Source of the DNA: Planctomyces sp.
Lineage (GTDB): Bacteria > Planctomycetota > Planctomycetia > Planctomycetales > Planctomycetaceae
DNA length: 64,000 bases
Direction: 5' to 3'
NCBI GenBank assembly: GCA_019636235.1
Contig: JAHBXW010000003.1
Span: 64,001 to 128,000 of the forward strand
The notes beneath the pieces were generated by a model. It saw nothing but the letters and a program-made list of their open reading frames with translations. It did no database searches and was not told the DNA's origin. Both the position numbers and the translations under genes were made by a program. Of the stretch, positions 43,669-53,114 are shown in pieces (position 1 is the stretch's first letter; each line of letters starts with the position of its first letter).

Positions 43669-45396
43669 ATGCGCGGAGCAGCAATTCGAACAGGTTGGGC
43701 AGCGGTTCTGTGCGCGGCCGCCCTCAGCGGCTGGACGGCGCGCGACGCAGCGGCCGCGGAAGCACCGCCGACCGATCAACTGCTGCCGCCGGAAACCTAC
43801 GTGTTCGTCACGTGTCCGAGCGTCGAGACGCTTAAGGAGCGATTCAACGAATCGTCGACCGGACGACTGTGGCAGGACCGCTCGATGGCCGCGTTCCGCG
43901 AGCACATCGAAGCGCAGAAGGAGACGCTGGAGAAGGAGTTTCAGGACCGCGTGGGTCTGCCGTTGATGCAGGTCCTCGCGCTGCCCAAGGGAGAAACGAC
44001 GTTCGCCGTGGCGCGGGGCGACGCCAACCAGCTGGGATCGATCCTGATCGCGGACGTCGGCGAGGAGCACGACGGGCTGGAGGCGGTCCTGGACCGGATC
44101 GACGAGGCCCTCAAGGACGCCGGCGGCGAACATTCGACGGAGAACGTCAACGGCGTCGAGCTGCAGTTGTTCACGCGGCGGCCGACCGAAGGCGAGCCCG
44201 ACACGATGGGCTATTACACCCGCGAAACGCTGGTCGTGTTCTCCACGAGCGTGGCGCTGCTGAAGGGCTCGCTGTCGCGGTGGGACGACACCTCGGCGGC
44301 GACGTTCTCCCAGAATGAAGTTTACCGGACGATCGTCGGCAGCACCCGCGAAAGCGACTCGGAGGAATCCGACCTGTATTACTTCGCCGATCCGGTGAAC
44401 CTCATCCAGGCCACCCTGCAGTCGAACCCCAGCACCACCATGCAGTCGGTGCTGTTCAGCGCGAACCTGGCCAAGACGGGCCTCGACAAACTGAAAGGGA
44501 TCGGCGGCGCCGCGACGCTGTCCAGCGAGAGCTTCGATTCGGTTTCCCGGACCATGGTCTACGTCGACCAGCCACTGACGGGCCTGCTGCGCTTCTTCCG
44601 CATGCCGGCCCGCGAGCAGTCGCCGCCGGCCTGGGTCAGCCGGAACATCGACCAGTACACCGGCCTGTCCTGGGACCCGGAAGGCGCCTATCAGGGAATC
44701 GCCAGCGTGTACGACGAAGTCATGGGGCAGCCCGGTGGGTTCGATGCCTTCATCGAACAGGCCGCCGTCCATCCCAGCAACCCCGGCATCCACCCGAAAA
44801 AGGATGTGTTCGACCAGATGACCGGCCAGGCGCACGTTTTGGGAGATTTTGAGAATTCCGGCGGGACGCCCACGCAGCGGATGGTGTTCGCGATCGGCAT
44901 CAAGAATGACGTGCACATGCAGAGCCTGCTGGAGAAGCTCGTGGCGCGGGCCGGCGCCATTCAGAAACGCGCGTTCGAAGGCACGACGGTCTACGAGTTC
45001 GATCTGTCCCTGCCGGATCCGGAGGCCCCCTCGCCCGCCTTCGCCGTCAACCGCAACTTCCTGCTGGTGAGCACGCACGCCGCGGCGCTGGAAAACGTGC
45101 TGCGGAACGCCGCGTCCGGCAGCGATCCGTTGTCCGGGGCGGAGGACTACCAGGCGGTGGCCCGGCATTTCCCGCGGCAGACGTCCTCCATCGGATTCGC
45201 CCGCGCCAGCGCGCAGATCGGCCAGATCTGGGAACAGGCCCGCGGCGGCGAGTTTGAAAACCAGATCGAAGGCATCGACTTCCGAAAGTTGCCGGAGTTC
45301 AAGTCGGTCGAGCGGTTCTTCTCCGCATCCGGGACGTACATCGTGCCGGTGGAGAAGGGAGCGATCTTCGTCCAATTTTCACTGCCGGTGGAATGA
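43669..45396 (+). CDS. Exported protein of unknown function (DUF3352-like)
   Basis: A 575-residue protein with an N-terminal signal peptide ending near AAAAEAPP. The mature part opens LLPPETYVFVTCPSVETLKERFNESSTGRLWQD, a pattern shared by large planctomycete exported proteins loosely related to DUF3352. Repeated segments such as GLPLMQVLALPKGETTFAVAR, FAIGIKNDVHMQSLLEKL and FAVNRNFLLVSTHAAALENVL suggest two or three copies of an alpha/beta module that scores values against thresholds. No catalytic motif is visible. A GTG at 43654 would add five residues; ATG 43669 gives a more compact signal peptide. Its stop overlaps the next gene by four bases (ATGA), so the two are translationally coupled. 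Confidence 0.6.
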   Translation: MRGAAIRTGWAAVLCAAALSGWTARDAAAAEAPPTDQLLPPETYVFVTCPSVETLKERFNESSTGRLWQDRSMAAFREHIEAQKETLEKEFQDRVGLPLMQVLALPKGETTFAVARGDANQLGSILIADVGEEHDGLEAVLDRIDEALKDAGGEHSTENVNGVELQLFTRRPTEGEPDTMGYYTRETLVVFSTSVALLKGSLSRWDDTSAATFSQNEVYRTIVGSTRESDSEESDLYYFADPVNLIQATLQSNPSTTMQSVLFSANLAKTGLDKLKGIGGAATLSSESFDSVSRTMVYVDQPLTGLLRFFRMPAREQSPPAWVSRNIDQYTGLSWDPEGAYQGIASVYDEVMGQPGGFDAFIEQAAVHPSNPGIHPKKDVFDQMTGQAHVLGDFENSGGTPTQRMVFAIGIKNDVHMQSLLEKLVARAGAIQKRAFEGTTVYEFDLSLPDPEAPSPAFAVNRNFLLVSTHAAALENVLRNAASGSDPLSGAEDYQAVARHFPRQTSSIGFARASAQIGQIWEQARGGEFENQIEGIDFRKLPEFKSVERFFSASGTYIVPVEKGAIFVQFSLPVE

Positions 45397-46052
45397 CGGC
45401 GGCGATGTCCGCGCGACACGGCGGCGCGCCGTCGACCGGCCGGGTCGTGAAGATCGGCGGCAGCCTGATCGACCTGCCGGATCTTCGCGAACGGCTCGGG
45501 GCGCTTTGCGAGCGCCTGCAGGGGCGGCCGCTGGCAATTGTCGCCGGCGGCGGAGCGTCAGCCGATCTGGTTCGCGATTGGGACCGCCGCTTTCAGCTGC
45601 ACGAGGAGGCGGCGCACTGGCTGGCGCTGCGGGCGATGCGGCTCAACGAACACCTGCTCGCGGCGCTCCTGCCGGGCGCGCGGGTCGTGGAACGCTGGGA
45701 GGCGCTCGCCGACGCCTGGAGTTCGCAAGCGACCGTCATTCTGGGGGTCGCGCCGTTGCTGCGCGCCGCGGAGGCCCGCGGAGAGCCGACGCCGCCGCAT
45801 GCCTGGGACGTGACGAGCGATTCGCTGGCGGCGTGGTTCGCCGGGCGGCTGGGCGCGCGGCTGGTCCTCGTGAAATCGATCGACTGTCCGGACGGGTCGG
45901 CGGAGGCCGCGTCGGCCAGCGGAGCCGTCGACCGCGCATTCCCCGATACCGCTTCAGCCGGACTGGCCGTCGATTGGGTCAACCTGCGTGCGGCCACACC
46001 CGCGCCTCGGGAATGGCTGGCCGGCGGTCGGGGTCCGCTCAGCGGGAGCTGA
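45393..46052 (+). CDS. Amino-acid-kinase-family protein, possibly MfnE-like
   Basis: A 219-residue small kinase of the aspartate/glutamate/uridylate kinase fold. It has VVKIGGSLIDLPDLRERLG near the N terminus (phosphate-binding Lys and GGS), LAIVAGGGASADLVRDWD, and DVTSDSLAAWFAGRLGARLVLVKS for the nucleotide site. The short length and AHWLALRAMRLNEHLLAALLP resemble the kinases linked to methanofuran/tetrahydromethanopterin C1 metabolism in archaea, methylotrophs and planctomycetes (MfnE and relatives). No other C1-pathway gene is in the window, so this is a family-level suggestion. Its start is ATGA-coupled to the exported protein upstream and its last 14 bases overlap the convergent hemE. 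Confidence 0.7.
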   Translation: MTAAMSARHGGAPSTGRVVKIGGSLIDLPDLRERLGALCERLQGRPLAIVAGGGASADLVRDWDRRFQLHEEAAHWLALRAMRLNEHLLAALLPGARVVERWEALADAWSSQATVILGVAPLLRAAEARGEPTPPHAWDVTSDSLAAWFAGRLGARLVLVKSIDCPDGSAEAASASGAVDRAFPDTASAGLAVDWVNLRAATPAPREWLAGGRGPLSGS

Positions 46053-47076
46053 GTTCCCGGACCATCTCGACGATCGCCTTGACGTTCGCCTCGGGGGTTT
46101 CCGGCAGCACGCCATGGCCGAGGTTGAAGATGTGCCCCGGGCCCCGGCCGGCATCCAGAACCTGCCGCACGTGTTCGCGAATTGTCGCCTGATCGGCGAA
46201 CAGGATCACCGGGTCGAGGTTCCCCTGCACGGCCCGGGACGGCCCCAGGCTGCGTCGCACGTCCGCCAGGTCGGCCCGCCAGTCGACGCCGAGCACCTGG
46301 CCGCCCGCCTGAGCCTGCAGCGGCAGCAGCGCCGGATTGCCAGTCACGAAGTTGATGACGGGGGCGAGGTCCGTCACCCCCGCGATGAGCCGCCGCGTGT
46401 AGGGTTGCACGAATGTCGCGTAATCCGCCGGAGACAGGCACCCCGCCCAACTGTCGAACACCTGCACTGCCTGGCAGCCGGCTTCGATCTGCGCCCGGAG
46501 ATACCCGATCAGCGAATCGACGAACCGGTCCATCAGCGTTCGCCAGGCGCCTGAATCCGTGTGCATCAGCGTTTTGGTGCGGATGTAATTGCGGGAGCTG
46601 CCCCCTTCCAGCACGTACGATGCGAGCGTGAACGGAGCTCCCGCGAATCCCAGCAGGGGGATGTCCGCCGGCAGGGCCGCCCGGCATTGCCGGACCGTGT
46701 CGAACACAAAGTGCAAAGTCGACAGATCGTCCAGCGGACGCACCCGATCGACGTCCGCGGCCGTCCGCAATGGATTGTGGATCACGGGGCCTTCGCCGGC
46801 GGCGTACTCCAGCTCGAACCCCATCGGTTCCAGGATCGGCAGCAGGTCCGCGAACAGAATCGCGGCGTCGACGCCCAGCACGCGCTGCGCGGTGACGGTG
46901 ACTTCCGTCGCCAGGTCCGGGCTCTTGCAGAGTTCGATGAACGACACTCGGCTGCGGACATCCCGGTATTCCCGCAGGTATCGCCCCGCCTGCCGCATGA
47001 TCCACATCGGCACGCGCGGCGTGGGCTCGCAGCGGGCAGCCTTCAGGAACAGACAATCAGCAAGCGGATTCGACAT
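46039..47076 (-). CDS. hemE: Uroporphyrinogen decarboxylase
   Basis: Removes four carboxyl groups from uroporphyrinogen III to give coproporphyrinogen III in heme synthesis. The 345-residue protein has the substrate-binding RQAGRYLREYR near residue 28, the catalytic-site strand AAILFADLLPIL (about residue 91, including the conserved Asp), GFAGAPFTLASYVLEGG, and the C-terminal IFNLGHGVLPETP. All are hallmarks of HemE, and the length is normal. Its product feeds the heme pathway that supplies the many c-type cytochromes and heme A oxidase encoded further right, though it is not in that operon. Confidence 0.97.
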   Translation of the reverse strand: MSNPLADCLFLKAARCEPTPRVPMWIMRQAGRYLREYRDVRSRVSFIELCKSPDLATEVTVTAQRVLGVDAAILFADLLPILEPMGFELEYAAGEGPVIHNPLRTAADVDRVRPLDDLSTLHFVFDTVRQCRAALPADIPLLGFAGAPFTLASYVLEGGSSRNYIRTKTLMHTDSGAWRTLMDRFVDSLIGYLRAQIEAGCQAVQVFDSWAGCLSPADYATFVQPYTRRLIAGVTDLAPVINFVTGNPALLPLQAQAGGQVLGVDWRADLADVRRSLGPSRAVQGNLDPVILFADQATIREHVRQVLDAGRGPGHIFNLGHGVLPETPEANVKAIVEMVRELSSR

Positions 47077-47212
47077 GGACGGACGCGCCGGCGAGCGACG
47101 CGATTCGGGAACCGGATACAGGCAGCCTTACGATGTGTACCGTTCCCCCGGAGAACGGCAAGCCCGCCGCAGGGGCGATCACCGGGGATTGCGACGCCGC
47201 AGGCCGCCCCGT

Positions 47213-49753
47213 CTACAGGATCGCCAGCGGATCGCGACGCGTTTCCAGCGTGCCGCGCGTGACGCCGACGCGATTCAGCGCGTTCAACTCCGTCCACACC
47301 CGCCGCGCGGGCAGCCGCCCCTCCAGGAGCCCGCGATACAGCGGCACGATGGTCCGCACGTCGTCGGGAGCGTCGTCCAACAGTTCGATCCGGAAATGCC
47401 GCACGCCGCGCTCGAGCAGTTCCGGAATGGCTTCGGCGCCGCTCTGGGCCTGCGAATTGAACAGCGTGTTGCGGCAGCCGATGTCCGCCTTCAATGGATG
47501 CTCGACGCCGACGCGGTCCCGCAGCCGCACCTCGTGCACATCGCAGGGCCGGCCGCAGTTCGTCTTGTTCGTTCCAGGAGACAGCACCGCGCAAAACACG
47601 CAATGCTCCATATGGAACATCGGCATGTGCTGATGGACGACGACCTCCAGCCAGCCAGTCGGCACGCAGCCAGCCAGTCGCAGAAGCTGATCGCGATTCA
47701 TGTCGTAAGATGCGGCGACGCGCTGCGCGCCGCGGCGCATCAGCCAGTCGGCGGTCAGCTCGTTCGCGGAGTTCAAGGAGTAATCCGCGACGCAGGGAAT
47801 GTTCCGCTCGACGAAGAACGCCAGCGCCGCGAGATTCCGGACCAGCACGCCGGCCGGTTCGTCCTTCGCCATCCGGCGAAACAGACCCATCTCGCCGGGC
47901 TTCTGAATGCGGGGCGTCGCCGGCCAGACCTCAGCCCCCCGTTCGCGTCCCAGGCGGATCGCCTCGGAATGGTCCCGCGGGTCCTGGAAATCGACAGTCA
48001 GCCGCCGCTCGCCCAGCTCCAGCGCGGCTTCGAGTTGTGGCCGCGTCCGGCAGAGCACCCGCAGTTCCAGCCCTGGCTCGCTGGACGGCCCGTCCGCTCG
48101 GCCCTGTGATTTCGACGGGATGCCCGCCCTGAGGTCGGGCAGCGCGCTGCCGTCGGCCAGCCTGCGGGATGGCGCCGCGGATCCGGCCGCATCGAGCGCC
48201 GCGACAAGCTCATGCCGCAGCCGCCCCAGGACGCTGAGCGGAGCCATCGGTTCGCCGACGATCTCGCAGACAAGCTCGCGAAGTTCGTAGCCGGTTCCGC
48301 CCAGCCGGCTGAGCTGTTCGCGCAGCAACGTTTCCGTCAGCGGATGTCGTCGAGCCGCTTCCAGCGGGGCGGCCGTCGCCGCCGCGGCCTGAACGCCGGT
48401 TTCGGTGGTCGCCGCCACGCGCAGCGGCTGACCCACGGCCGCGGTGACGGTCAGGTCCACCGGCAGCCGGCGCTGAGGATCGGGTCCGCTGAACGTCGCC
48501 CGCAGCCGGGCCGTCAGTCGCGGGTCATCGGTCGTCCAGATGCGCTGGCCGGGCACGAGTCGGTCGACGTCGATCGAGCCCCGCGCGAACGAAAGATCCC
48601 ACACGCCGTCGCTGACCGGTCCCGGGGCGGGACGCCCGTGGCGACGCACCGCGAACACGCGGCCCCCCTGCTCATCGCCCGCCGCGCGATCGCCGTCAAA
48701 GACGATTCCGTCCCCGGCCGCGACCCGGCCGCACAACCGCACCTCCACGCTGTCGCGCAGCGCGCGGACGACCGTTCCCAGAAGCACGCCCCGCTTGCTG
48801 GAACTGAGCCCCGGCACGAGCCGCTTGTGATCATTCCCCTCCAGCCAGCCGGGCGAGAAGCCCCGCGAGAAGGAGAGCTCCATGTCGCGCACATCGTCCG
48901 GGCTGAACTCAGCGGCCCGTCCTGAGACGGCGGCGTCGATCGCGCGGCGGTAATGCCGGGTGATGTTCGCAACGTACTCGGGCGTCTTCAGCCGGCCTTC
49001 GATCTTGAAGGAGACGACGCCCGCATCGATCAGGTCGCCGGCCAGCGCGTATGCCGCGAGATCCTGCGGGCTGAGCAGATAGCGCACCGCGCCGAGGTCG
49101 ACGTCCGCGCCGTCGCAGACGACCTCATACGGCAGCCGGCAGGCCTGGGCGCACTGGCCGCGGTTGGCGCTGCGGCCTCCCAGCGATTCGCTCGTCAGGC
49201 ATTGTCCGGAATAGGCGACGCACAGCGCGCCGTGCACGAAGGCCTCCAGCGGCACATCCGTGCCACGGGCGATCGCCGCGATCTCCGCGACGGACAGCTC
49301 GCGCGGCAGAACCACGCGTTCGATGCCCAGATCCCGGGCCGCCTCGATGCACTCCGCGCTCGTCAGCGTCATCTGCGTCGACGCGTGCAGCGGCAGATCG
49401 GGACAGATCGCGCGGACCAGCCGAGCAAGCCCCAGATCCTGCACCAGCAGCGCGTCGGTCCCCGCCGCCGCGATCTCCCGGACCAGCGGCTCGATGCCGT
49501 CGAGTTCGTCCGAAAAGACCAGCGTGTTCAGTGCGACATGCGCCCTGACCCCGCGGCGATGCAACTCGGCGACAATCGCGGGCAGCTCCCCGGGATCGAA
49601 GTTCGCCGCCCGGGCGCGGGCGTTCCAACCGGAGTTCAGTCCGAAGTAAACGGCGTCGGCGCCGTTCTCGACGGCGGCGAGGAGGCATTCCCGGTCGCCC
49701 GCCGGCGCAAGGAGTTCAGGGCGCCGGCGAGGCCGGACAGGTTCCGATGACAC
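47213..49753 (-). CDS. Peptidase U32 family protein (RlhA/YdcP-like RNA hydroxylation factor)
   Basis: An 846-residue protein of the U32 family, formerly called collagenase-like but now mostly linked with tRNA or rRNA hydroxylation. The N-terminal TIM-barrel part begins PELLAPAGDRECLLAAVENGADAVYFGL and contains the signature EAFVHGALCVAYSGQCL with downstream cysteines (NRGQCAQACRLPY) that would bind an iron-sulfur cluster. The C-terminal part (from about residue 380) includes the DUF3656-type region and a second Cys-rich patch (HMEHCVFCAVLSPG and TNCGRPCDVHE). The two-part length matches RlhA, which modifies 23S rRNA C2501 in E. coli, but TrhP-type tRNA hydroxylases are relatives, so the target is not certain. 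GTG 49753 is the probable start. Confidence 0.85.
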   Translation of the reverse strand: MSSEPVRPRRRPELLAPAGDRECLLAAVENGADAVYFGLNSGWNARARAANFDPGELPAIVAELHRRGVRAHVALNTLVFSDELDGIEPLVREIAAAGTDALLVQDLGLARLVRAICPDLPLHASTQMTLTSAECIEAARDLGIERVVLPRELSVAEIAAIARGTDVPLEAFVHGALCVAYSGQCLTSESLGGRSANRGQCAQACRLPYEVVCDGADVDLGAVRYLLSPQDLAAYALAGDLIDAGVVSFKIEGRLKTPEYVANITRHYRRAIDAAVSGRAAEFSPDDVRDMELSFSRGFSPGWLEGNDHKRLVPGLSSSKRGVLLGTVVRALRDSVEVRLCGRVAAGDGIVFDGDRAAGDEQGGRVFAVRRHGRPAPGPVSDGVWDLSFARGSIDVDRLVPGQRIWTTDDPRLTARLRATFSGPDPQRRLPVDLTVTAAVGQPLRVAATTETGVQAAAATAAPLEAARRHPLTETLLREQLSRLGGTGYELRELVCEIVGEPMAPLSVLGRLRHELVAALDAAGSAAPSRRLADGSALPDLRAGIPSKSQGRADGPSSEPGLELRVLCRTRPQLEAALELGERRLTVDFQDPRDHSEAIRLGRERGAEVWPATPRIQKPGEMGLFRRMAKDEPAGVLVRNLAALAFFVERNIPCVADYSLNSANELTADWLMRRGAQRVAASYDMNRDQLLRLAGCVPTGWLEVVVHQHMPMFHMEHCVFCAVLSPGTNKTNCGRPCDVHEVRLRDRVGVEHPLKADIGCRNTLFNSQAQSGAEAIPELLERGVRHFRIELLDDAPDDVRTIVPLYRGLLEGRLPARRVWTELNALNRVGVTRGTLETRRDPLAIL

Positions 49754-49840
49754 GACTGGACCGTTTCCTTCCGCGGGGATGGCAAGCGATTCATTCTAGC
49801 CGGAAGGGGCTCGGCGTGCGTGGCCGGGCCGCAGATGGCG

Positions 49841-49875
49841 GTTGGGCGGCACGTCCGGATGAGCAGCAACGGGCG
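49841..49875. repeat. 35-base direct repeat, copy 1
   Basis: Begins GTTGGGCGGCACGTCCGGAT and recurs at 50230-50264 with one mismatch. Confidence 0.8.
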
Positions 49876-49919
49876 CGACCGATGACCAGGATTGGTCATT
49901 GGCCATCAGCAATGGCTCA

Positions 49920-49957
49920 TGCAAATCGCAAAACGGCAATTGAAAAGTGCAAATTGC
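49920..49957. repeat. A+T-rich patch like the four-helix-bundle flanking repeats
   Basis: Contains GCAATTGAAAAGTGCAAATTGCC-like words (49935-49957) in an otherwise GC-rich setting. The words TGCAAATTG and AATTGAAAA are shared with the repeats at 54118-54157 and 54599-54637. Confidence 0.55.
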
Positions 49958-49999
49958 CGGGCAGCACGTCCGGGGCGCGGCGATGGCGATGGTCCGGCG

Positions 50000-50097
50000 T
50001 GCGGCTTCACACCGCGTCAGTCGGTCGCTCCGTCCATGACAAATGACCATTCCGCGATGACCATTGACCAATTCACCTGAGTGTGAGCCTGCACCAC
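50000..50097. repeat. 98-base direct repeat, copy 1
   Basis: Starts TGCGGCTTCACACCGCGTCA and ends GCACCAC. It differs from the copy at 50275-50372 at only three positions by eye. Confidence 0.85.
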
Positions 50098-50126
50098 AAG
50101 CCGGCCGTGGCGCCCACGCGCTTGAG

Positions 50127-50147
50127 CCGAGGGGTTGATCCCCTCGG
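50127..50147. repeat. GC-rich hairpin between the 98-base repeats
   Basis: CCGAGGGG (50127-50134) pairs with CCCCTCGG (50140-50147) around a 5-base loop. No T tract follows. Confidence 0.5.
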
Positions 50148-50229
50148 GCGCGATGCGACGTGGTTGGTGGGTCATCGCCGCTGCGCCCTGACGGGCTCAC
50201 GGCTCGACGCCACCCTACGGCGAGCCCGG

Positions 50230-50264
50230 GTTGGGCGGCACGTCCGGATGAGCACCAACGGGCG
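50230..50264. repeat. 35-base direct repeat, copy 2
   Basis: Second copy of the unit at 49841-49875. Here it lies ten bases before the 98-base copy, whereas in the first occurrence 124 bases separate them. Confidence 0.8.
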
Positions 50265-50274
50265 TGGCCCGGCC

Positions 50275-50372
50275 TGCGGCTTCACACCGCGTCAGTCGGT
50301 CGCTCCGTCCATGACACATGACCATTCCGCGATGACCATTGACCAATTCCCCTGAGCGTGAGCCTGCACCAC
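50275..50372. repeat. 98-base direct repeat, copy 2
   Basis: Nearly identical to 50000-50097, in the same orientation, and ends 45 bases before the stop codon of the subunit IV gene (50417), on its downstream side. Confidence 0.85.
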
Positions 50373-50416
50373 GCCCTTCCTGCGTCAGGGCGTTGCGCAC
50401 GTACCGCGTTGTCCCG

Positions 50417-50875
50417 TCATTGCACCGTCGCGGGGAGGCCTTCTTCCGCATGCGATTGATGAGGCGAACCGGAATGCATGTCCGTGTCGACCTGGTGGTC
50501 GGCCGCCGTCGGCGTGTGTTGAAACTGCGGCGACGTCGGCGTGTAGTAGTGCAGTGCGAAGTCCGGAGCCAGCGCGACCATCAACCCGATCGCCAGAATC
50601 GTCGTCGGCGCCAGAATGATGTACTTCCAGTTCCCTTCAAATTTCAGGTGCATGAAGTACATCATCACGCACAGCGCCTTGGCGCTGGCCACCAACAGCA
50701 CCAGCACGGTGACCGTCTCTTTCGAGAAGGCGTCGACGACATCCAGAGCGACAGAAATGAGCGTGAACCCGCACAGCGCCACGAACACGTACAAGTAGTT
50801 CACGTGGCCGTGCGAGTGATCCGCGTGCGGGTCGTGGGACGCGGCGTGGCTGGGCGATTCGGGTGCGGGAATCAT
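50417..50875 (-). CDS. Cytochrome c oxidase subunit IV (prokaryotic type)
   Basis: A 152-residue accessory subunit of the heme-copper oxidase. It has three membrane helices (about residues 27-47, 53-75 and 85-105) with the family's TVTVLVLLVASAKALCVMMYFMHLK pattern. Both ends are extended and His-rich: HAASHDPHADHSHGHVNY at the N terminus and HQVDTDMHSGSPHQSHAEE at the C terminus. It is the last gene of the oxidase cluster, 37 bases after coxC. Confidence 0.82.
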   Translation of the reverse strand: MIPAPESPSHAASHDPHADHSHGHVNYLYVFVALCGFTLISVALDVVDAFSKETVTVLVLLVASAKALCVMMYFMHLKFEGNWKYIILAPTTILAIGLMVALAPDFALHYYTPTSPQFQHTPTAADHQVDTDMHSGSPHQSHAEEGLPATVQ

Positions 50876-50912
50876 GACCGATTCGGGGCTGAGCAGGGAA
50901 CGAACAGGGGAA

Positions 50913-52082
<1,170 letters not shown>

Positions 52083-52154
52083 GGGACGAAGGTCTGCGGG
52101 AACGAGGTTCTCAGGAATTCGATTTCGGGGCGGCGGGCGGGAGCCCGGGCGTCC

Positions 52155-53114
52155 TCATTGCAGCAGGCGAACGTGGTCGATGGTCAGAGCCGCGAGCAGC
52201 ATTGGCAGGTAGGCCAGCGACGTCCACAGCAGTCGCCGCGCCGTCGCCTGACCCGGCTCGACGGCGAACTTCACGGACGCCAGCAGATACCAGCAGCCAA
52301 GGATGACCGCGCACAACGCGTAAGGATCGCCCGCCAGGCCCACGCTGCGGGCCCACAGGCTGACCGGCAGCAGCACCGCCGCATGCGCCGCGGCCGACAG
52401 GCCGACCAGCGCGGGACGACGTCCGTCGGCGGGCAGCATTCGCAGGCCAGCCTCGCGGTACTGGTCCTGGTAGATCCATGCGATCGCCAGGAAATGCGGA
52501 AACTGCCAGACGTACAGAATCGCGAACAGGACCGCCGGCTCCCACGTCAGCCCGCCCCCCGCGGCCGTCCAGCCCAGGACCAGCGGCATGGCGCCCGGCG
52601 CGGCGCCGATCGCCGTGCACAGGGACGTTCTGGACTTCAGCGGCGTGTACACGCCGACATACAGAACCAGCGTCGCCAGCGTCAGCGCCGCCGTCAGTCC
52701 GTTGACCGTCGCCGCCAGCCAGGCGGTGGACGCCAGCGACAGCAGCACTCCCGCCCACAACGCTTCCGCGTCCGCGATCCGCCCCGAGGGGAGCGGCCGG
52801 TTCCGCGTCCGCAGCATCCGGGCGTCGCTGCCCCGTTCGTACCATTGATTCAGAATGCTCGATGCGACCGCCGAACCGCCGATGCCCACGAGCGCCGCCA
52901 GGAGCAGCCCCAGCGGCAGCGGACCCTGCGACGCCAACGTGAACGAGACGCCGACGCTGATCAGCACCATCACGGCGATTCGCGGCTTGGACAGAGCCGC
53001 ATACTCCGCGAGGCTTTCGCGCAGCGTGCGGTTGAACAGGGTCGCCGGGGGAACCGCGGCCGCCACGGCCTCCGCCGCGAGGACCGGCGTAACGGGAGTC
53101 GGGACCGATTTCAT
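52155..53114 (-). CDS. ctaB: Protoheme IX farnesyltransferase (heme O synthase)
   Basis: Attaches a farnesyl group to heme B, giving heme O, the precursor of heme A. The 319-residue UbiA-superfamily membrane protein contains NQWYERGSDARMLRTRNRPLPSGRI (Asp-rich motif with MxRTRxRPLP) and the second-loop segment YTPLKSRTSLCTAIGAAPGAMPLVLGW, both diagnostic for CtaB/CyoE. ATG 53114 overlaps the ctaA stop by four bases (ATGA). The open frame continues upstream through ctaA but that extension is not real. Followed by coxC. Confidence 0.95.
   Translation of the reverse strand: MKSVPTPVTPVLAAEAVAAAVPPATLFNRTLRESLAEYAALSKPRIAVMVLISVGVSFTLASQGPLPLGLLLAALVGIGGSAVASSILNQWYERGSDARMLRTRNRPLPSGRIADAEALWAGVLLSLASTAWLAATVNGLTAALTLATLVLYVGVYTPLKSRTSLCTAIGAAPGAMPLVLGWTAAGGGLTWEPAVLFAILYVWQFPHFLAIAWIYQDQYREAGLRMLPADGRRPALVGLSAAAHAAVLLPVSLWARSVGLAGDPYALCAVILGCWYLLASVKFAVEPGQATARRLLWTSLAYLPMLLAALTIDHVRLLQ

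Larger units (their letters stand above)
49754..50416. other. Repeat-rich intergenic region
   Basis: No gene is convincing here. The 663 bases hold a duplicated 98-base unit, a duplicated 35-base unit, an 8-bp hairpin, several words like ATGACCATTGACC, and an A+T-rich patch resembling the repeats around the four-helix-bundle gene. It looks like decayed dispersed-repeat sequence. Confidence 0.65.

Noticed and set aside
50000-50372. Possible CRISPR-like array
   Set aside because: Only two long copies with one spacer-like interval, units of 98 bases, and no cas genes.
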